Below are positions 52,801 through 61,637 of a stretch of DNA of 64,000 nt, piece by piece. The DNA is from Paenibacillus methanolicus (GTDB taxonomy: Bacteria > Bacillota > Bacilli > Paenibacillales > Paenibacillaceae): contig NZ_VNHS01000012.1 of assembly GCF_008124765.1 (NCBI RefSeq), forward strand, positions 62,001-126,000, given 5' to 3'. The translations under genes were made by a program, and so were the position numbers. Positions within the stretch are counted from its first letter, which is position 1; each line of letters starts with the position of its first letter. Under the pieces are notes generated by a model. That model was not told the DNA's origin. It worked only from the letters and a program-made list of their open reading frames with translations, and made no database searches.

Positions 52801-54606
52801 ATGAAAGTCGTTCTGGCGACCTTGAACGCCAAATATATTCACACCTCGCTCGCGCTGCGCTGCCTGAAAGCTTATTGCGGCGACGAGTTCGATATCGACA
52901 TTGCCGAGTACACGATTAAAGACCCTGCCATGAATATTGTGTCCGATATTTTCGTCCGCAAGCCGGCCGTCGTCGGATTCTCCTGCTACATTTGGAATAT
53001 CGAAGAGACGATCATCGTCATCGACATGCTGCGCAAAATCATGCCCGAAGTGAAGATCGTCCTCGGCGGGCCGGAAGTCAGCTATGACGTCGAGTTCTGG
53101 ATGGACCGGCTGCGCGACATCGATTACATCGTCGTCGGCGAAGGCGAAGAGACGTTCCACCATCTGCTGACGGAGCTGCGCGACGGCACGAACAAATTCC
53201 ATATGGTCTTCGGGGTAGCCTATCGCAAGACGCTGAAAGACGGCAACGCCGAAATTCGCGTGAACCCGGGCCGGCCGAAGCTCGATTTGGCCAAGCTGCC
53301 TTCGCCGCATCGGTTCGAGGAAGACCTGCCGAAGCTGGGGAGCCGCGTCGTCTATTTCGAGACGAGCCGCGGTTGTCCGTTCAGCTGCCAGTTCTGCTTG
53401 TCGAGCATCGAGGTCGGCGTCCGTTATTTCGATATCGAACGGACCAAGGCGGATATTCTGTTCCTCATCGCCCAAGGGGCGAAACTGATCAAATTCGTCG
53501 ACCGCACGTTCAACATCAAGCGGGATTACGCGCTGGAGATGTTCAAGTTCTTGATCGAGAACCATCAGGGCTGCGTGTTTCAATTCGAGATCACGGCCGA
53601 TATTATGCGTCCGGAAGTGCTCGATTATTTGGCCGAGCACGCGCCGCCGGGCGTCTTCCGGTTCGAGATCGGCGTGCAGTCGACGAACGATCCGACGAAC
53701 GAAGCGGTGCAGCGCCGCCAGAATTGGACGAAGCTCGTGCGCACCGTCACGAAGGTGAAGGACAGCAGGAAGATCGACCAGCATCTCGACTTGATCGCCG
53801 GGTTGCCGCATGAGGATTACGATACGTTCCGCAAAACCTTCAACGACGTGTTCGCCCTTCGGCCGGAGGAGCTGCAGCTGGGCTTCCTGAAGATGCTGCG
53901 CGGCACCGGGATGCGGATCGACGCGGACAAATACGGCTACAAGTACCAGGAGCGCGCGCCGTACGAAATGCTGAGCAACGACCTGCTGCCGTTCGGCGAC
54001 ATCGTGCGAATCAAGCGCGTCGAGGACGTGCTCGAGAAGTATTGGAACGCGCACCGGATGGATCATGCGCTGCTCTACCTTGTGGAGCGCGTCTTCCCGT
54101 CGCCGTTCGATTTCTTCCAGCAGTTCGGCGACTTCTGGGAAGGGCGCGGCTGGCAGAAGATCGGCCATCAGCTCGAGGATCTGTTCTCGCGGCTATGGGC
54201 GTTCCTGCAGGAAGGCGCGGGCGAATGGCGGGATTCCCAATCCGGCCTGCCGTGGAACCCGGACGTCGTGCTGGGGCTCATGAAGTACGACTACTTCCTG
54301 AACCACAACTACAAGCCGCGCAAAGTATGGTGGGACTTCACGATGGACAAGGCGGTCTGGAACGGCTGGATGCAGCGGCTGGCCGATCGTCCGCAGGACG
54401 TCTCCGCCGAATTCGCGGCGCTGGGCTTGGGCGAGAAGGAGCTGCACAAGCACGCCGTCATCGAGCGGCTGCCGTTCGATCTGGCCGCCTTCCTGGCGAC
54501 CGGCGAAGTGCGCGCCGATGCGGACACGCTGCTGATCGTCCTATACGGCGGCGCGGCGAAGCCTCATCTGCTGCGCCTGGCGAAGGCGGAGCAGTCGCTG
54601 GCGTAA
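52801..54606 (+). CDS. B12-binding-domain radical SAM protein
   Basis: 601 residues. N-terminal cobalamin-binding domain (~1-140; IVLGGPEVSYD, VVGEGEETFHHLL), then the radical SAM core with C-x3-C-x2-C in RGCPFSCQFCLSS, followed by FVDRTFNIKRDYA and FEITADIM. C-terminal DUF4080 extension (~400-601). DUF4080 proteins of this class are conserved in Firmicutes but their substrate is unknown. I take the ATG at 52801 (AAAAGGG upstream); an in-frame ATG lies at 52771. Confidence 0.88.
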   Translation: MKVVLATLNAKYIHTSLALRCLKAYCGDEFDIDIAEYTIKDPAMNIVSDIFVRKPAVVGFSCYIWNIEETIIVIDMLRKIMPEVKIVLGGPEVSYDVEFWMDRLRDIDYIVVGEGEETFHHLLTELRDGTNKFHMVFGVAYRKTLKDGNAEIRVNPGRPKLDLAKLPSPHRFEEDLPKLGSRVVYFETSRGCPFSCQFCLSSIEVGVRYFDIERTKADILFLIAQGAKLIKFVDRTFNIKRDYALEMFKFLIENHQGCVFQFEITADIMRPEVLDYLAEHAPPGVFRFEIGVQSTNDPTNEAVQRRQNWTKLVRTVTKVKDSRKIDQHLDLIAGLPHEDYDTFRKTFNDVFALRPEELQLGFLKMLRGTGMRIDADKYGYKYQERAPYEMLSNDLLPFGDIVRIKRVEDVLEKYWNAHRMDHALLYLVERVFPSPFDFFQQFGDFWEGRGWQKIGHQLEDLFSRLWAFLQEGAGEWRDSQSGLPWNPDVVLGLMKYDYFLNHNYKPRKVWWDFTMDKAVWNGWMQRLADRPQDVSAEFAALGLGEKELHKHAVIERLPFDLAAFLATGEVRADADTLLIVLYGGAAKPHLLRLAKAEQSLA

Positions 54607-54787
54607 GTTTCAGCGTTCACGCCACGCCGCCGTTGTGAGGCGCGTAGCCTAATACGGAATCGATAGCAGAAGAGCGTGCCGCGAGGCGCGCTCTTAGCCG
54701 TTCACCGAATAACCGCTCAAGCTAACGCTCCAACCTCCCGCAGCCGCCCGTCCGCCAAATTTGCATAAAATAATGCCAACCGCTTCA

Positions 54788-54817
54788 TTGTGCAACCGAT
54801 TTGCACAGGTGTAGAAT
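54788..54817 (+). promoter_or_regulatory. promoter with palindromic operator for the aldo/keto reductase gene
   Basis: TTGTGC (54788-54793), 18-base spacer and TAGAAT (54812-54817). A perfect palindrome TGTGCAA-CCGAT-TTGCACA (54789-54807) covers the -35 and spacer, as for a dimeric repressor. The rest of 54607-54787 shows no gene. Confidence 0.6.
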
Positions 54818-54879
54818 GAGAGAGTTAGTAGCTTTATATTCGACCTGTCTGGCACAGGATAAGGAGCGATAGGTAGCCC

Positions 54880-55869
54880 ATGGTATATCAAGCAAACGAA
54901 GCTCGCTACGAAACGATGAAGTATAACCGATCCGGACGTTCCGGACTGAAGCTGCCGGCCATCTCGCTCGGACTTTGGCATAATTTTGGCGGCGTAGACA
55001 AATTCGAGACGGGCCGGGAGATTTTGCACCGGTCGTTCGATTTGGGCATCACGCATTTCGACTTGGCGAATAACTACGGACCGCCTCCGGGCTCCGCGGA
55101 AGAAATGTTCGGCCGCGTGCTGGCGACCGACTTCAAGCCGTACCGCGACGAGATGATCATCTCGACGAAAGCCGGCTACTACATGTGGAAAGGCCCGTAC
55201 GGCGAGTGGGGCTCGCGCAAATACATGATCTCCTCGCTGGACCAAAGCTTGAAGCGGCTCGGCACGGATTACGTCGATATTTTCTACCATCACCGTCCGG
55301 ATCCGGATACGCCGATGGAAGAGACGATCGGCGCGCTTGACCACATCGTCCGTTCGGGCAAAGCGCTATACGCGGGCATCTCCAATTACTCCGCGGAGCA
55401 AGCGGCGCAAGCGATCGAGATCGCCAATCGCCTAGGTACGCCGATCCTTATTCATCAGCCGTCGTACAGCATGCTCAATCGCTGGATCGAAGGCGGGCTG
55501 CAGGACGTGCTGGACGCGGGCGGCGTAGGCAGCATCGTCTTCAGTCCGCTTGCGCAGGGACTGTTGTCGGGCAAATACTTGAACGGCATTCCGAGCGACT
55601 CTCGCGCGGCAGGGGCGTCCGTGTTCCTCAACGAGAAGAACATTACGCCGGAGCTGGTCGAGAAGCTGCGTCAGTTGAACGACGTCGCGGCCAACCGCGG
55701 GCAATCGCTGGCCCAGCTGGCGCTGGCTTGGGTATTGCGCGGCGGACGCGTCACGTCCGCGCTGATCGGCGCAAGCAAGGTGAGTCAGGTCGAAGACAGC
55801 GTCGCGGCGCTGAACAATCTCGAATTCTCGGCAGACGAGCTGGCGCGCATCGAAGCGATTTTGAAATAG
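54880..55869 (+). CDS. aldo/keto reductase, YghZ/GAP-reductase type
   Basis: 329 residues. Catalytic tetrad: Asp and Tyr in HFDLANNYGPPPGSAE, Lys in ISTKAGYY, His in IFYHHRPDP. GIGASKVSQVE-type NADPH-binding end (ALIGASKVSQVEDSV). Closest to the YghZ/MgrA branch that reduces L-glyceraldehyde 3-phosphate and toxic aldehydes. RBS AAGGAGCG. Probably regulated through the palindrome upstream. Confidence 0.92.
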   Translation: MVYQANEARYETMKYNRSGRSGLKLPAISLGLWHNFGGVDKFETGREILHRSFDLGITHFDLANNYGPPPGSAEEMFGRVLATDFKPYRDEMIISTKAGYYMWKGPYGEWGSRKYMISSLDQSLKRLGTDYVDIFYHHRPDPDTPMEETIGALDHIVRSGKALYAGISNYSAEQAAQAIEIANRLGTPILIHQPSYSMLNRWIEGGLQDVLDAGGVGSIVFSPLAQGLLSGKYLNGIPSDSRAAGASVFLNEKNITPELVEKLRQLNDVAANRGQSLAQLALAWVLRGGRVTSALIGASKVSQVEDSVAALNNLEFSADELARIEAILK

Positions 55870-55876
55870 GATATAC

Positions 55877-55907
55877 AGGGGCTGACCGCGAGGTCGGCTC
55901 CTTTTTT
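55877..55907 (+). terminator. terminator of the aldo/keto reductase gene
   Basis: AGGGGCTGACC-GCGA-GGTCGGCTCCT stem (one bulge) followed by TTTTT, 8 bases past the stop. Confidence 0.88.
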
Positions 55908-56049
55908 ATGCGACGGACCAAAATACACGCTTTCTTCACAGCTTCGCAGGCAACCGCGAGTTATAATCTAACTAGAAAATACTCCCAAATTAACGAATGC
56001 ACGGACTTGGCGGCTTCGACCGCCTTTATTCGAAGAGGAGGCGATTCGC

Positions 56050-57105
56050 ATGACGATGATCGGCGTTTCGAGAGGGCGATTATTCGGGTTTCTGACGGCG
56101 GCGTGTCTGGTGCTGCTCGCGGATTGGTTCGCCATTCGCGCGTCCGCGGCGGACGATCGGCCGTTCGTTGCGTTCGGCGTCCTGTTCGACGCCGCGTTGA
56201 CGGTGCCCCTCCTATACTACTTCCTGGTCGTGCGCCGGCGGGGCGGCGGATGGAAGACGGTTCTTCCCGCCGCGGCGGTTGCGCTCCTCGCGGCCTGGTT
56301 CATGCTGCCGCCGCAGACGAGAGACGCCGTATGGCTGTTCGAGGCCGTGCTGCTGCCGCTCGAAATCGCGATCATCGCGGTGGAGACGCGTTTCGCCTGG
56401 CGCATCGTTTGCGCCTATCGAGAAGAGCGTCGGCGCGAAACGGACGGAGCGGAGGCGATCCGCGCCGTCTTTCGTCGGCATATCGGCGATGGGGGAGTGA
56501 AGGCGCTGCTTCGGCATGAAACGATCATGTACTATTACGCGTTCTTCTCCTGGGGGCGCAACCAAAGCAAACGGAGAGAGGAGCCCCATCCGCCCGCGTT
56601 CACCTACGGGGAGGGCAGCCTGGCCGCGACGATCACGTTCGTTGTTATCGTCCTTGCGGATACGGCGGCCATGCACCTGCTGATCGGCCTTTGGTCGGAC
56701 ATCGCCGCCTGGGTGACCTCCCTCCTTAATCTTTGGCTGCTGATCTTGCTTGTCGCCGACTACCGGGCTTCCCGTCTTCAAAAGGTTACGATCGCCGGCG
56801 GCACGCTGCGCATCCGCTACGGGCTCAAGCTGCAGGCGGATATCCCGCTCGCCGTAATCGCCTCCGCTCAAGCGGCGTCGGAATTTCAGATTGATCGCCG
56901 GGAGAGGCGCGCCTCGGCCGAAGGGGCGACCTTCCTCCAGCCGCCGAACGTCCGAATTGAACTTGCCGGGCTGCGGCAGGTGGAGGGGATGCTCGGTTTG
57001 CCAAGCAAGGCCGACAAAATCTATCTCGCCATGGACCAGCCGCGCGCGTTCGTGGAAGAGTTGAAGCGGCATCTCCCGGATTACGAGCCGCACGTGCGGA
57101 ATTAG
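56050..57105 (+). CDS. multi-pass membrane protein of unknown function
   Basis: 351 residues, six hydrophobic segments (about 12-30, 40-62, 72-88, 95-115, 195-215, 225-240) and a cytoplasmic C-terminal domain of ~100 residues starting VTIAGGTLRIRYGLKLQADIPLA, a bPH2-like pattern. A conserved Tyr cluster (YYYAFFSWG) precedes helix 5. RBS GAGGAGG. Function not recognised. Confidence 0.75.
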   Translation: MTMIGVSRGRLFGFLTAACLVLLADWFAIRASAADDRPFVAFGVLFDAALTVPLLYYFLVVRRRGGGWKTVLPAAAVALLAAWFMLPPQTRDAVWLFEAVLLPLEIAIIAVETRFAWRIVCAYREERRRETDGAEAIRAVFRRHIGDGGVKALLRHETIMYYYAFFSWGRNQSKRREEPHPPAFTYGEGSLAATITFVVIVLADTAAMHLLIGLWSDIAAWVTSLLNLWLLILLVADYRASRLQKVTIAGGTLRIRYGLKLQADIPLAVIASAQAASEFQIDRRERRASAEGATFLQPPNVRIELAGLRQVEGMLGLPSKADKIYLAMDQPRAFVEELKRHLPDYEPHVRN

Positions 57106-57334
57106 CAGGCGTCTCGGCCGGCCATATCCCGCGCCGCGCGTAGTCCCGGCGAACGTGCAGGGCGCGCGCCGACAGTCAGAGCTTGGGTCCGATGAACCTT
57201 CCTCATGCACCGCATCCTCAACAAGCACATGCCCAAGGCGAAACGGCTATCGCCGTCTTTGAGGCGATGCGCGTTTCGTTCCGGAGAAATATAAGGTGAT
57301 TTATAGGCGGGAAACTTATGAATTCTTATATTTC
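57106..57334. other. intergenic, no gene found
   Basis: No open frame with RBS, no RNA signature. It becomes AT-rich after 57290, next to the manA terminator. Confidence 0.6.
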
Positions 57335-57373
57335 AAAAAAGCCTCGGATTCCGCATGACGCGAAATCCGAGGC
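57335..57373 (-). terminator. rho-independent terminator of manA
   Basis: GCCTCGGATT...AATCCGAGGC stem; on the minus strand it runs into TTTTTTG. It lies about 60 bases past the manA stop. Confidence 0.92.
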
Positions 57374-57433
57374 TTTCCTTTTCCGACTAGGATGTTCCCA
57401 AAGACTGCGAAATGTCGCCGCTCGGCAGCTCCC

Positions 57434-58402
57434 TTACGGAGCCACGCTGCGCAGCACCGTCATTTCGCCATCCAGCTCGTAGCCGCCGAGGTTCGCCGGG
57501 AGCAGGAAGCATTCGCCGGCTTTGACGTCCAGCGAGCCGCCGGTCCAGCCGAGCTTCCCCGTTCCTTCGGCCACGACGAGAATGACGAAGCTCTCCGGCG
57601 ACGTCGCTTGCTGCCACGGCCGGCGGACGACGCCTTTGTCGACGGTGAAATACGGGGAAGAGGCGATGGATAGCCACTCGTTCGCGCCGAGGCCGTCCGT
57701 CTTCATGCGCGTCGCGCCGGCGCCTTCGTACGCCGTCACGTTGAGCGAGTCCTCGACGTGCAGCTCGCGCGGATTGCCGTCCAGCCCCGGGCGGTTGTAG
57801 TCGAACACGCGGTAGGTCGTATCGGAGTTCTGCTGTATTTCCGCGACGACGACGCCCGCGCAGAGCGCGTGCACCGTGCCGGCCGGGATGTAGAACGCGT
57901 CTCCCGCTTCGACCGGTACTTCCTGCAGCGCGTCCATGACGCGGCCTTCTTCGATCGCGGCGGCCAGCTCGGCGCGGCCGATGCCGTCTTTCAGGCCATA
58001 GATGATTTTGGCGCCCGGCTTGGCGTCGAGGATGTACCACATTTCCGTCTTGCCCAGCTCCCCTTCCGGCAGGCGGTCGTAATCGTCGGTCGGATGGACT
58101 TGAATCGACAGGTCGTCATTGCAGTCGAGCAGCTTGATGAGCAGCGGGAAACGTCCGTTTTTCGCCGAGAAGCCGTTCGTGCCGAAAAACTCGCGTCCGT
58201 ATCGCTCTCGGATCACGTCCAGCCCGAGTCCGGCCAGCTCGCCGTTCACGACCTTCGTCGTGCCGTTCGGGTGATCGCCGATCATCCAGCCTTCGCCGAT
58301 GGCGCCTTCCGGCAGTTCCAGGCCGAAATTCTCCAGGGCGCGGCCGCCCCATACGCGTTCTTTCATCTCCGGTTTAAATTGCAGCGGATACGGTTGTACC
58401 AT
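57434..58402 (-). CDS. manA: mannose-6-phosphate isomerase, class I (YvyI/ManA type)
   Basis: 322 residues, cupin-fold zinc enzyme that interconverts mannose 6-phosphate and fructose 6-phosphate. KERVWGGRALENFG start, zinc residues in LSIQVHPTDDY and KTEMWYIL, and IPAGTVHALCAG. ATG 58402 follows GAGGAGAG by 7 bases; a TTG at 58408 is possible. It could feed GDP-mannose or fructose pathways. Confidence 0.93.
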   Translation of the reverse strand: MVQPYPLQFKPEMKERVWGGRALENFGLELPEGAIGEGWMIGDHPNGTTKVVNGELAGLGLDVIRERYGREFFGTNGFSAKNGRFPLLIKLLDCNDDLSIQVHPTDDYDRLPEGELGKTEMWYILDAKPGAKIIYGLKDGIGRAELAAAIEEGRVMDALQEVPVEAGDAFYIPAGTVHALCAGVVVAEIQQNSDTTYRVFDYNRPGLDGNPRELHVEDSLNVTAYEGAGATRMKTDGLGANEWLSIASSPYFTVDKGVVRRPWQQATSPESFVILVVAEGTGKLGWTGGSLDVKAGECFLLPANLGGYELDGEMTVLRSVAP

Positions 58403-58479
58403 TGTCAATCTCTCCTCATCCCATGATTTCTCTATCTGTTGCCCGTATGTAAAGCGTACCCGTTTTGGGCTGGGCGCGT

Positions 58480-58881
58480 CTAAACGGTCGGTTGCGGAGC
58501 GGGCTGGAACATCTCCAGAAACTCGCCGTCGGGTCCGTAAAAGAAGAAGTACCGGGCGCCGTTAGGCAGCGTCGTAATCTCGGTGTCGCGCAGCGGTACG
58601 TTCAACGCCTGGATACGCGCGAACTCGGCTTCCACGTCATCGACCGTGAAGGCGATGTGGTGGACGCGTCCCTCCGCCGGCAGCTCGTCCTGGTAACCTT
58701 CAATCAGCTCCAGCTCGGTGTCGCCCGATTCCGCGCCGGCCAGGAAGGCCAGGCGAATGACGCCGTTCGTGTGCGTCAAGGCGTATTGATAGACAAGACC
58801 GACGACCTCCGTATAAAACGTGACGGATTTCTCAATGTTGCGGACCATTAGCCCGACATGCTCCAATTTGCGAACTGCCAT
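58480..58881 (-). CDS. VOC-family (glyoxalase I-like) protein
   Basis: 133 residues with paired beta-alpha-beta-beta-beta modules. Metal residues expected at H8 (KLEHVGLMV), E57 (TELELIEGY), H74-75 (VHHIAFTV) and E121 (DGEFLEMFQP) are all present. Likely lactoylglutathione lyase or a bacillithiol equivalent, or dioxygenase-like. RBS AGGAGGC. Downstream of the YtqB gene, 24 bases away, same strand. Confidence 0.88.
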   Translation of the reverse strand: MAVRKLEHVGLMVRNIEKSVTFYTEVVGLVYQYALTHTNGVIRLAFLAGAESGDTELELIEGYQDELPAEGRVHHIAFTVDDVEAEFARIQALNVPLRDTEITTLPNGARYFFFYGPDGEFLEMFQPAPQPTV

Positions 58882-58905
58882 AGCGCGAACGCCTCCTCTA
58901 TGAAA

Positions 58906-59487
58906 TTAAGTTCTTTTTTCTACCGCGATTAAATAAGGAGCCGTAGGTTTTTGCGCCATTCGGTACAGCATCGTCTGGGCGGCAACCTGCGGCAAGGCCG
59001 ACGCCCAGGCTTCGATCGCCGCCGCTTCGGCGTCGCCGCCCTCGTGGCCGGGGTAGAGCACGGCGGTGACGATGCCGCCCGGCCGAAGAACGCCGAGCGC
59101 CGCTTCGAGCGCGTCGATCGACGAGCGCGTCTGCGTGATGACGGACGGATCGGCCCCCGGCAAATACCCGAAGTTGAACATCGCCGCGCCAACCTTGCCA
59201 TGCAAAGCCGGTTCGACATGCTCCCGGATACGGGCGTGGCTATCCAGGACGGCGCGCAAGCTCGGCATACGCCCTTCCTCGGCGAGCGGAGCCAGACGTT
59301 CCCGCGTTCGCGCGATCGCCTGCTCCTGCACGTCGAAGGCGTAGACGGTACCGCGCGGTCCGGTCAACCCGGCGAGGAAAAGCGTGTCCACGCCGTTGCC
59401 GCACGTGCCGTCGATGACGGCGTCGCCGGGCTGCACCCGTTCCTGGACGAGGCGATGGGCCATGCTGAGTACGGAGAGGAAGCCCAT
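58906..59487 (-). CDS. mnmM: SAM-dependent tRNA methyltransferase, YtqB/MnmM type
   Basis: 193 residues, class I Rossmann methyltransferase. Motif I DGTCGNGVDTLFLAG, GTVYAFDVQEQAI and MFNFGYLPGADPSV, the family-specific N-F-G-Y-L-P-G. In Bacillus YtqB (MnmM) methylates nm5s2U to mnm5s2U at the tRNA wobble position. ATG 59485-59487 directly follows the TAA of the YtqA-type gene (TAAATG), so the two are translationally coupled. Confidence 0.88.
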   Translation of the reverse strand: MGFLSVLSMAHRLVQERVQPGDAVIDGTCGNGVDTLFLAGLTGPRGTVYAFDVQEQAIARTRERLAPLAEEGRMPSLRAVLDSHARIREHVEPALHGKVGAAMFNFGYLPGADPSVITQTRSSIDALEAALGVLRPGGIVTAVLYPGHEGGDAEAAAIEAWASALPQVAAQTMLYRMAQKPTAPYLIAVEKRT

Positions 59488-60450
59488 TTACTTCACCTCC
59501 CGCAGCTTGCCCTGCCACGTGTCGCGGCGCCGCAGTTCTTTGTCGATCCCGTTCAGCACATCCCACTTGTTGGTGCTCCACATCGGCCCGATGAGCAGAT
59601 CGCGCGGCGCGTCGCCGGTCACCCGGTGCACGATCATCTCCGGCGGCAGCAATTCCAGCGTATCGACGACCAAGTCGACGTACTCGTCCCGTTCGAGGAA
59701 GCGAAGCAGGCCGGCTTCGTACTGCTTGACCATCGGCGTTTTGCGCATGAGGTGTAGCAGGTGGATTTTGATGCCCTGCACGTCCATCCGGGCGACGGCG
59801 CGGGCAGTATCCAGCATCATCTCGCGCGTCTCCTGCGGCAGGCCGTAAATAATATGGGCGCACACGCGGATGCCGCGTGCCCGCAGCCGTTCGACCGCAT
59901 CGAGATAGCATGCGGTATCGTGGGCGCGATTAATGAGGGCAGAGGTCGACTCATGAATCGTCTGCAGCCCCATCTCTACCCACAGATACGTCCGCTCGTT
60001 CAGCTCGGCCAAATAATCGACGACGTCGTCGGGGAGACAATCCGGCCGGGTCGCGATGGACAAGCCGACGACGCCCGGCAGCGCCAGTATCGTCTCGTAA
60101 TACTCGCGCAGCTCTTCGACCGGCGCATATGTATTCGTATAGGCTTGGAAGTAGCCGATATATTGCGCGTCCGGCCATTTCTGATGCTGGCGGTCGCGGA
60201 TCGCGTTGAATTGCGTGACGAGATCGTCCCGGCGGCTGCCGGCGAAGTCGCCCGACCCGCGCGCGCTGCAGAACGTGCAGCCGCCCTTGGCGATCGACCC
60301 GTCACGGTTCGGACACGTAAACCCGGCGTCGAGCGTTACCTTGAACACTTTGCCGTGAAACTGCTCGCGCATCTCGTAATTCCACGTGTGGAACCGTTTA
60401 TCGCTCCACATCAGGGGCTCGATCAAATCGGCTTTCGCCCTAGCTTGCAT
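59488..60450 (-). CDS. TIGR01212-type radical SAM protein, YtqA/MnmL type
   Basis: 320 residues. Cluster-binding C-P-N-R-D-G...GGCTFCSARGSG, then IGYFQAYTNTYAP and VGLSIATRPDCLPDD, ELQTIHEST-like GLQTIHEST. C-terminal Elp3-like half (MVKQYEAG). The partner of YtqB, it has been tied to forming the wobble-uridine modification intermediate. TAGGAGTC RBS. Start ATG at 60450. Operon order: ytqA, ytqB, VOC gene. Confidence 0.9.
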   Translation of the reverse strand: MQARAKADLIEPLMWSDKRFHTWNYEMREQFHGKVFKVTLDAGFTCPNRDGSIAKGGCTFCSARGSGDFAGSRRDDLVTQFNAIRDRQHQKWPDAQYIGYFQAYTNTYAPVEELREYYETILALPGVVGLSIATRPDCLPDDVVDYLAELNERTYLWVEMGLQTIHESTSALINRAHDTACYLDAVERLRARGIRVCAHIIYGLPQETREMMLDTARAVARMDVQGIKIHLLHLMRKTPMVKQYEAGLLRFLERDEYVDLVVDTLELLPPEMIVHRVTGDAPRDLLIGPMWSTNKWDVLNGIDKELRRRDTWQGKLREVK

Positions 60451-61099
60451 GATTCAGACTCCTATACATCGAGGTTAATCACCATTGTAGCGAAAAAAAC
60501 CGGCAAAGGCTATGAACGGCCGGGGGATTTGGGTGGTTGGAAAGTCCCGATTTTGCGGGAAATCCCGGTTTTCATTCCTAAAGGCAAGGCGTACCTTGGA
60601 ACCAAGGTGCCCCGAAGCCTCCCTTCGAGCAAAGCAAGGAGGGCAATGTTTCAGAAAACGTCAGCCTGGCGGCCCGGCCGACAAGCGAGTCCAAGCACGC
60701 AGCGCCATTAATCCGACGAAGCACCGCCAACCACCCAAGGCATCCACGTCCTGAGGGTTGTGCCCAGCTTTCTAAGTCCTCCTCGAGCGTAAGCTTTGTC
60801 CGCAAGGACAAAAGCGTGCCAACTCGAAATCACCCGCCACCCGCGAACAAGCGAACCCGCACGAAACGGGTGTCCAGAGGGCGGAGCCCTCGGATCCCCC
60901 TCGGCGGAGGGGGTAGGGGGAGGGTATAATTTAGGCGACCCATCTGGAAAATATCTCTTGCTTAACCTTACATGATGTGTTATCTTAAAAGTGCGACAGA
61001 TCAATACTTACAAGCATTTCGCCACCATTCCTACCCTTGTCATAGCAAGTCGGTTTTCTGGAAATACTGTCACTATAAAACCGCATGAGGTGATGGAGA
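60451..61099. other. 649-bp noncoding region rich in hairpins
   Basis: No gene with RBS. Contains many short stems, e.g. CCCGATTTTGCGGG-type near 60545, CCTTGG-AA-CCAAGG at 60593-60606, and GCCTCCCTTCGAGC... near 60615. The second half (60793-60925) is the repeat described separately. An AT-rich promoter-like stretch lies at 60925-61095 before the 61100 gene. Confidence 0.6.
60793..60925. repeat. relative of the 3359-3661 intergenic element
   Basis: Shares AGCTTTGTCCGC(T/A)AGGACAAAAGCGTGCCA with the element at 3454, then the CGCGAACAA block and GTCCAGA, with the same TTTGTCC/GGACAAA hairpin (60795-60812). A GAGGGC-GGA-GCCCTC hairpin (60878-60892) replaces the one at 3541-3560, followed by the shared CCCCCTC...GAGGGGG hairpin (60897-60914) and AGGGGGAGGG. 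The 17-bp end repeats of the first copy are missing here. Confidence 0.65.
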
Positions 61100-61300
61100 A
61101 TGAACGGACAAGTGAAAATTCCGCAAGGCGATCAGAAGGTAACGGTAGAGCTGACGATGAAAGAATTGATGGCGCTTGCAGGCATCCGGTTTCACGGCAA
61201 CCACAACATCGAGGTGTCCGCGCGCAAGAAGCTCAACTCCGTGCTCGAAGAGAAGTACGACATTGAAGGCGGCAGTCAGCCGCGCCAAATGCTCAACTAA
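61100..61300 (+). CDS. small conserved-type protein of unknown function
   Basis: 66 residues, charged, with a VTVELTMKELMALAGIRF helix and ISARKKLNSVLEEKYD-like second helix (EVSARKKLNSVLEE). No signal. GAGGTGATGGAG RBS 6-7 bases upstream of the ATG, own terminator after it, so it is a real gene. Family not recognised. Confidence 0.72.
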   Translation: MNGQVKIPQGDQKVTVELTMKELMALAGIRFHGNHNIEVSARKKLNSVLEEKYDIEGGSQPRQMLN

Positions 61301-61327
61301 CATCCGATTAAGAAGCATGCGGATTCA

Positions 61328-61355
61328 GCCGCCGGCAGCGCGCCGGCGGCTTTTT
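61328..61355 (+). terminator. terminator of the 66-residue gene
   Basis: GCCGCCGGC-AGCGC-GCCGGCGGC stem followed by TTTTT. Confidence 0.92.
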
Positions 61356-61426
61356 ATCTTTTGCGCGCGAACCTTTACAAGCCCCTGTCCCACCTGTCAC
61401 AATAAGGACTAGCTTATGCTTATAGA

Positions 61427-61608
61427 GGAAGTTCAAAAAGTCGCCAATTGATCACGAAGTAAATCAAGGTGTAACGCGGCATCGAATCTGGCGTTCAGGC
61501 TTGAAGTCCGGTGCTCATTTAGGTTAGCCTAAAGCCTAAACTCCGCTCCTCCTTCTTCGCCATCCCGCCACCTTCTCGGTGCTGAATGGTCGACTTTTTG
61601 AACACGTA
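61427..61608 (+). mobile_element. 182-bp MITE, copy 2
   Basis: Terminal inverted repeats GTTCAAAAAGTCG (61431-61443) and CGACTTTTTGAAC (61591-61603), perfectly matching, with a perfect 8-bp target duplication CTTATAGA at 61419-61426 and 61609-61616. About 80% identical to copy 1 over the interior, including GCGTTCAGGCTTGAAGTCC and CTCCGCTCCTCCTTCTTCGCC blocks, plus a 7-base local duplication (CCTAAAG). It ends 29 bases before trmB. Confidence 0.9.
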
Positions 61609-61637
61609 CTTATAGATGATGGAGGAATCAATCGACA

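Noticed and set aside
60578-60811. 77-residue minus-strand open frame in the noncoding region
   Set aside because: No RBS and no recognisable domain; its DNA is repeat-like with hairpins.
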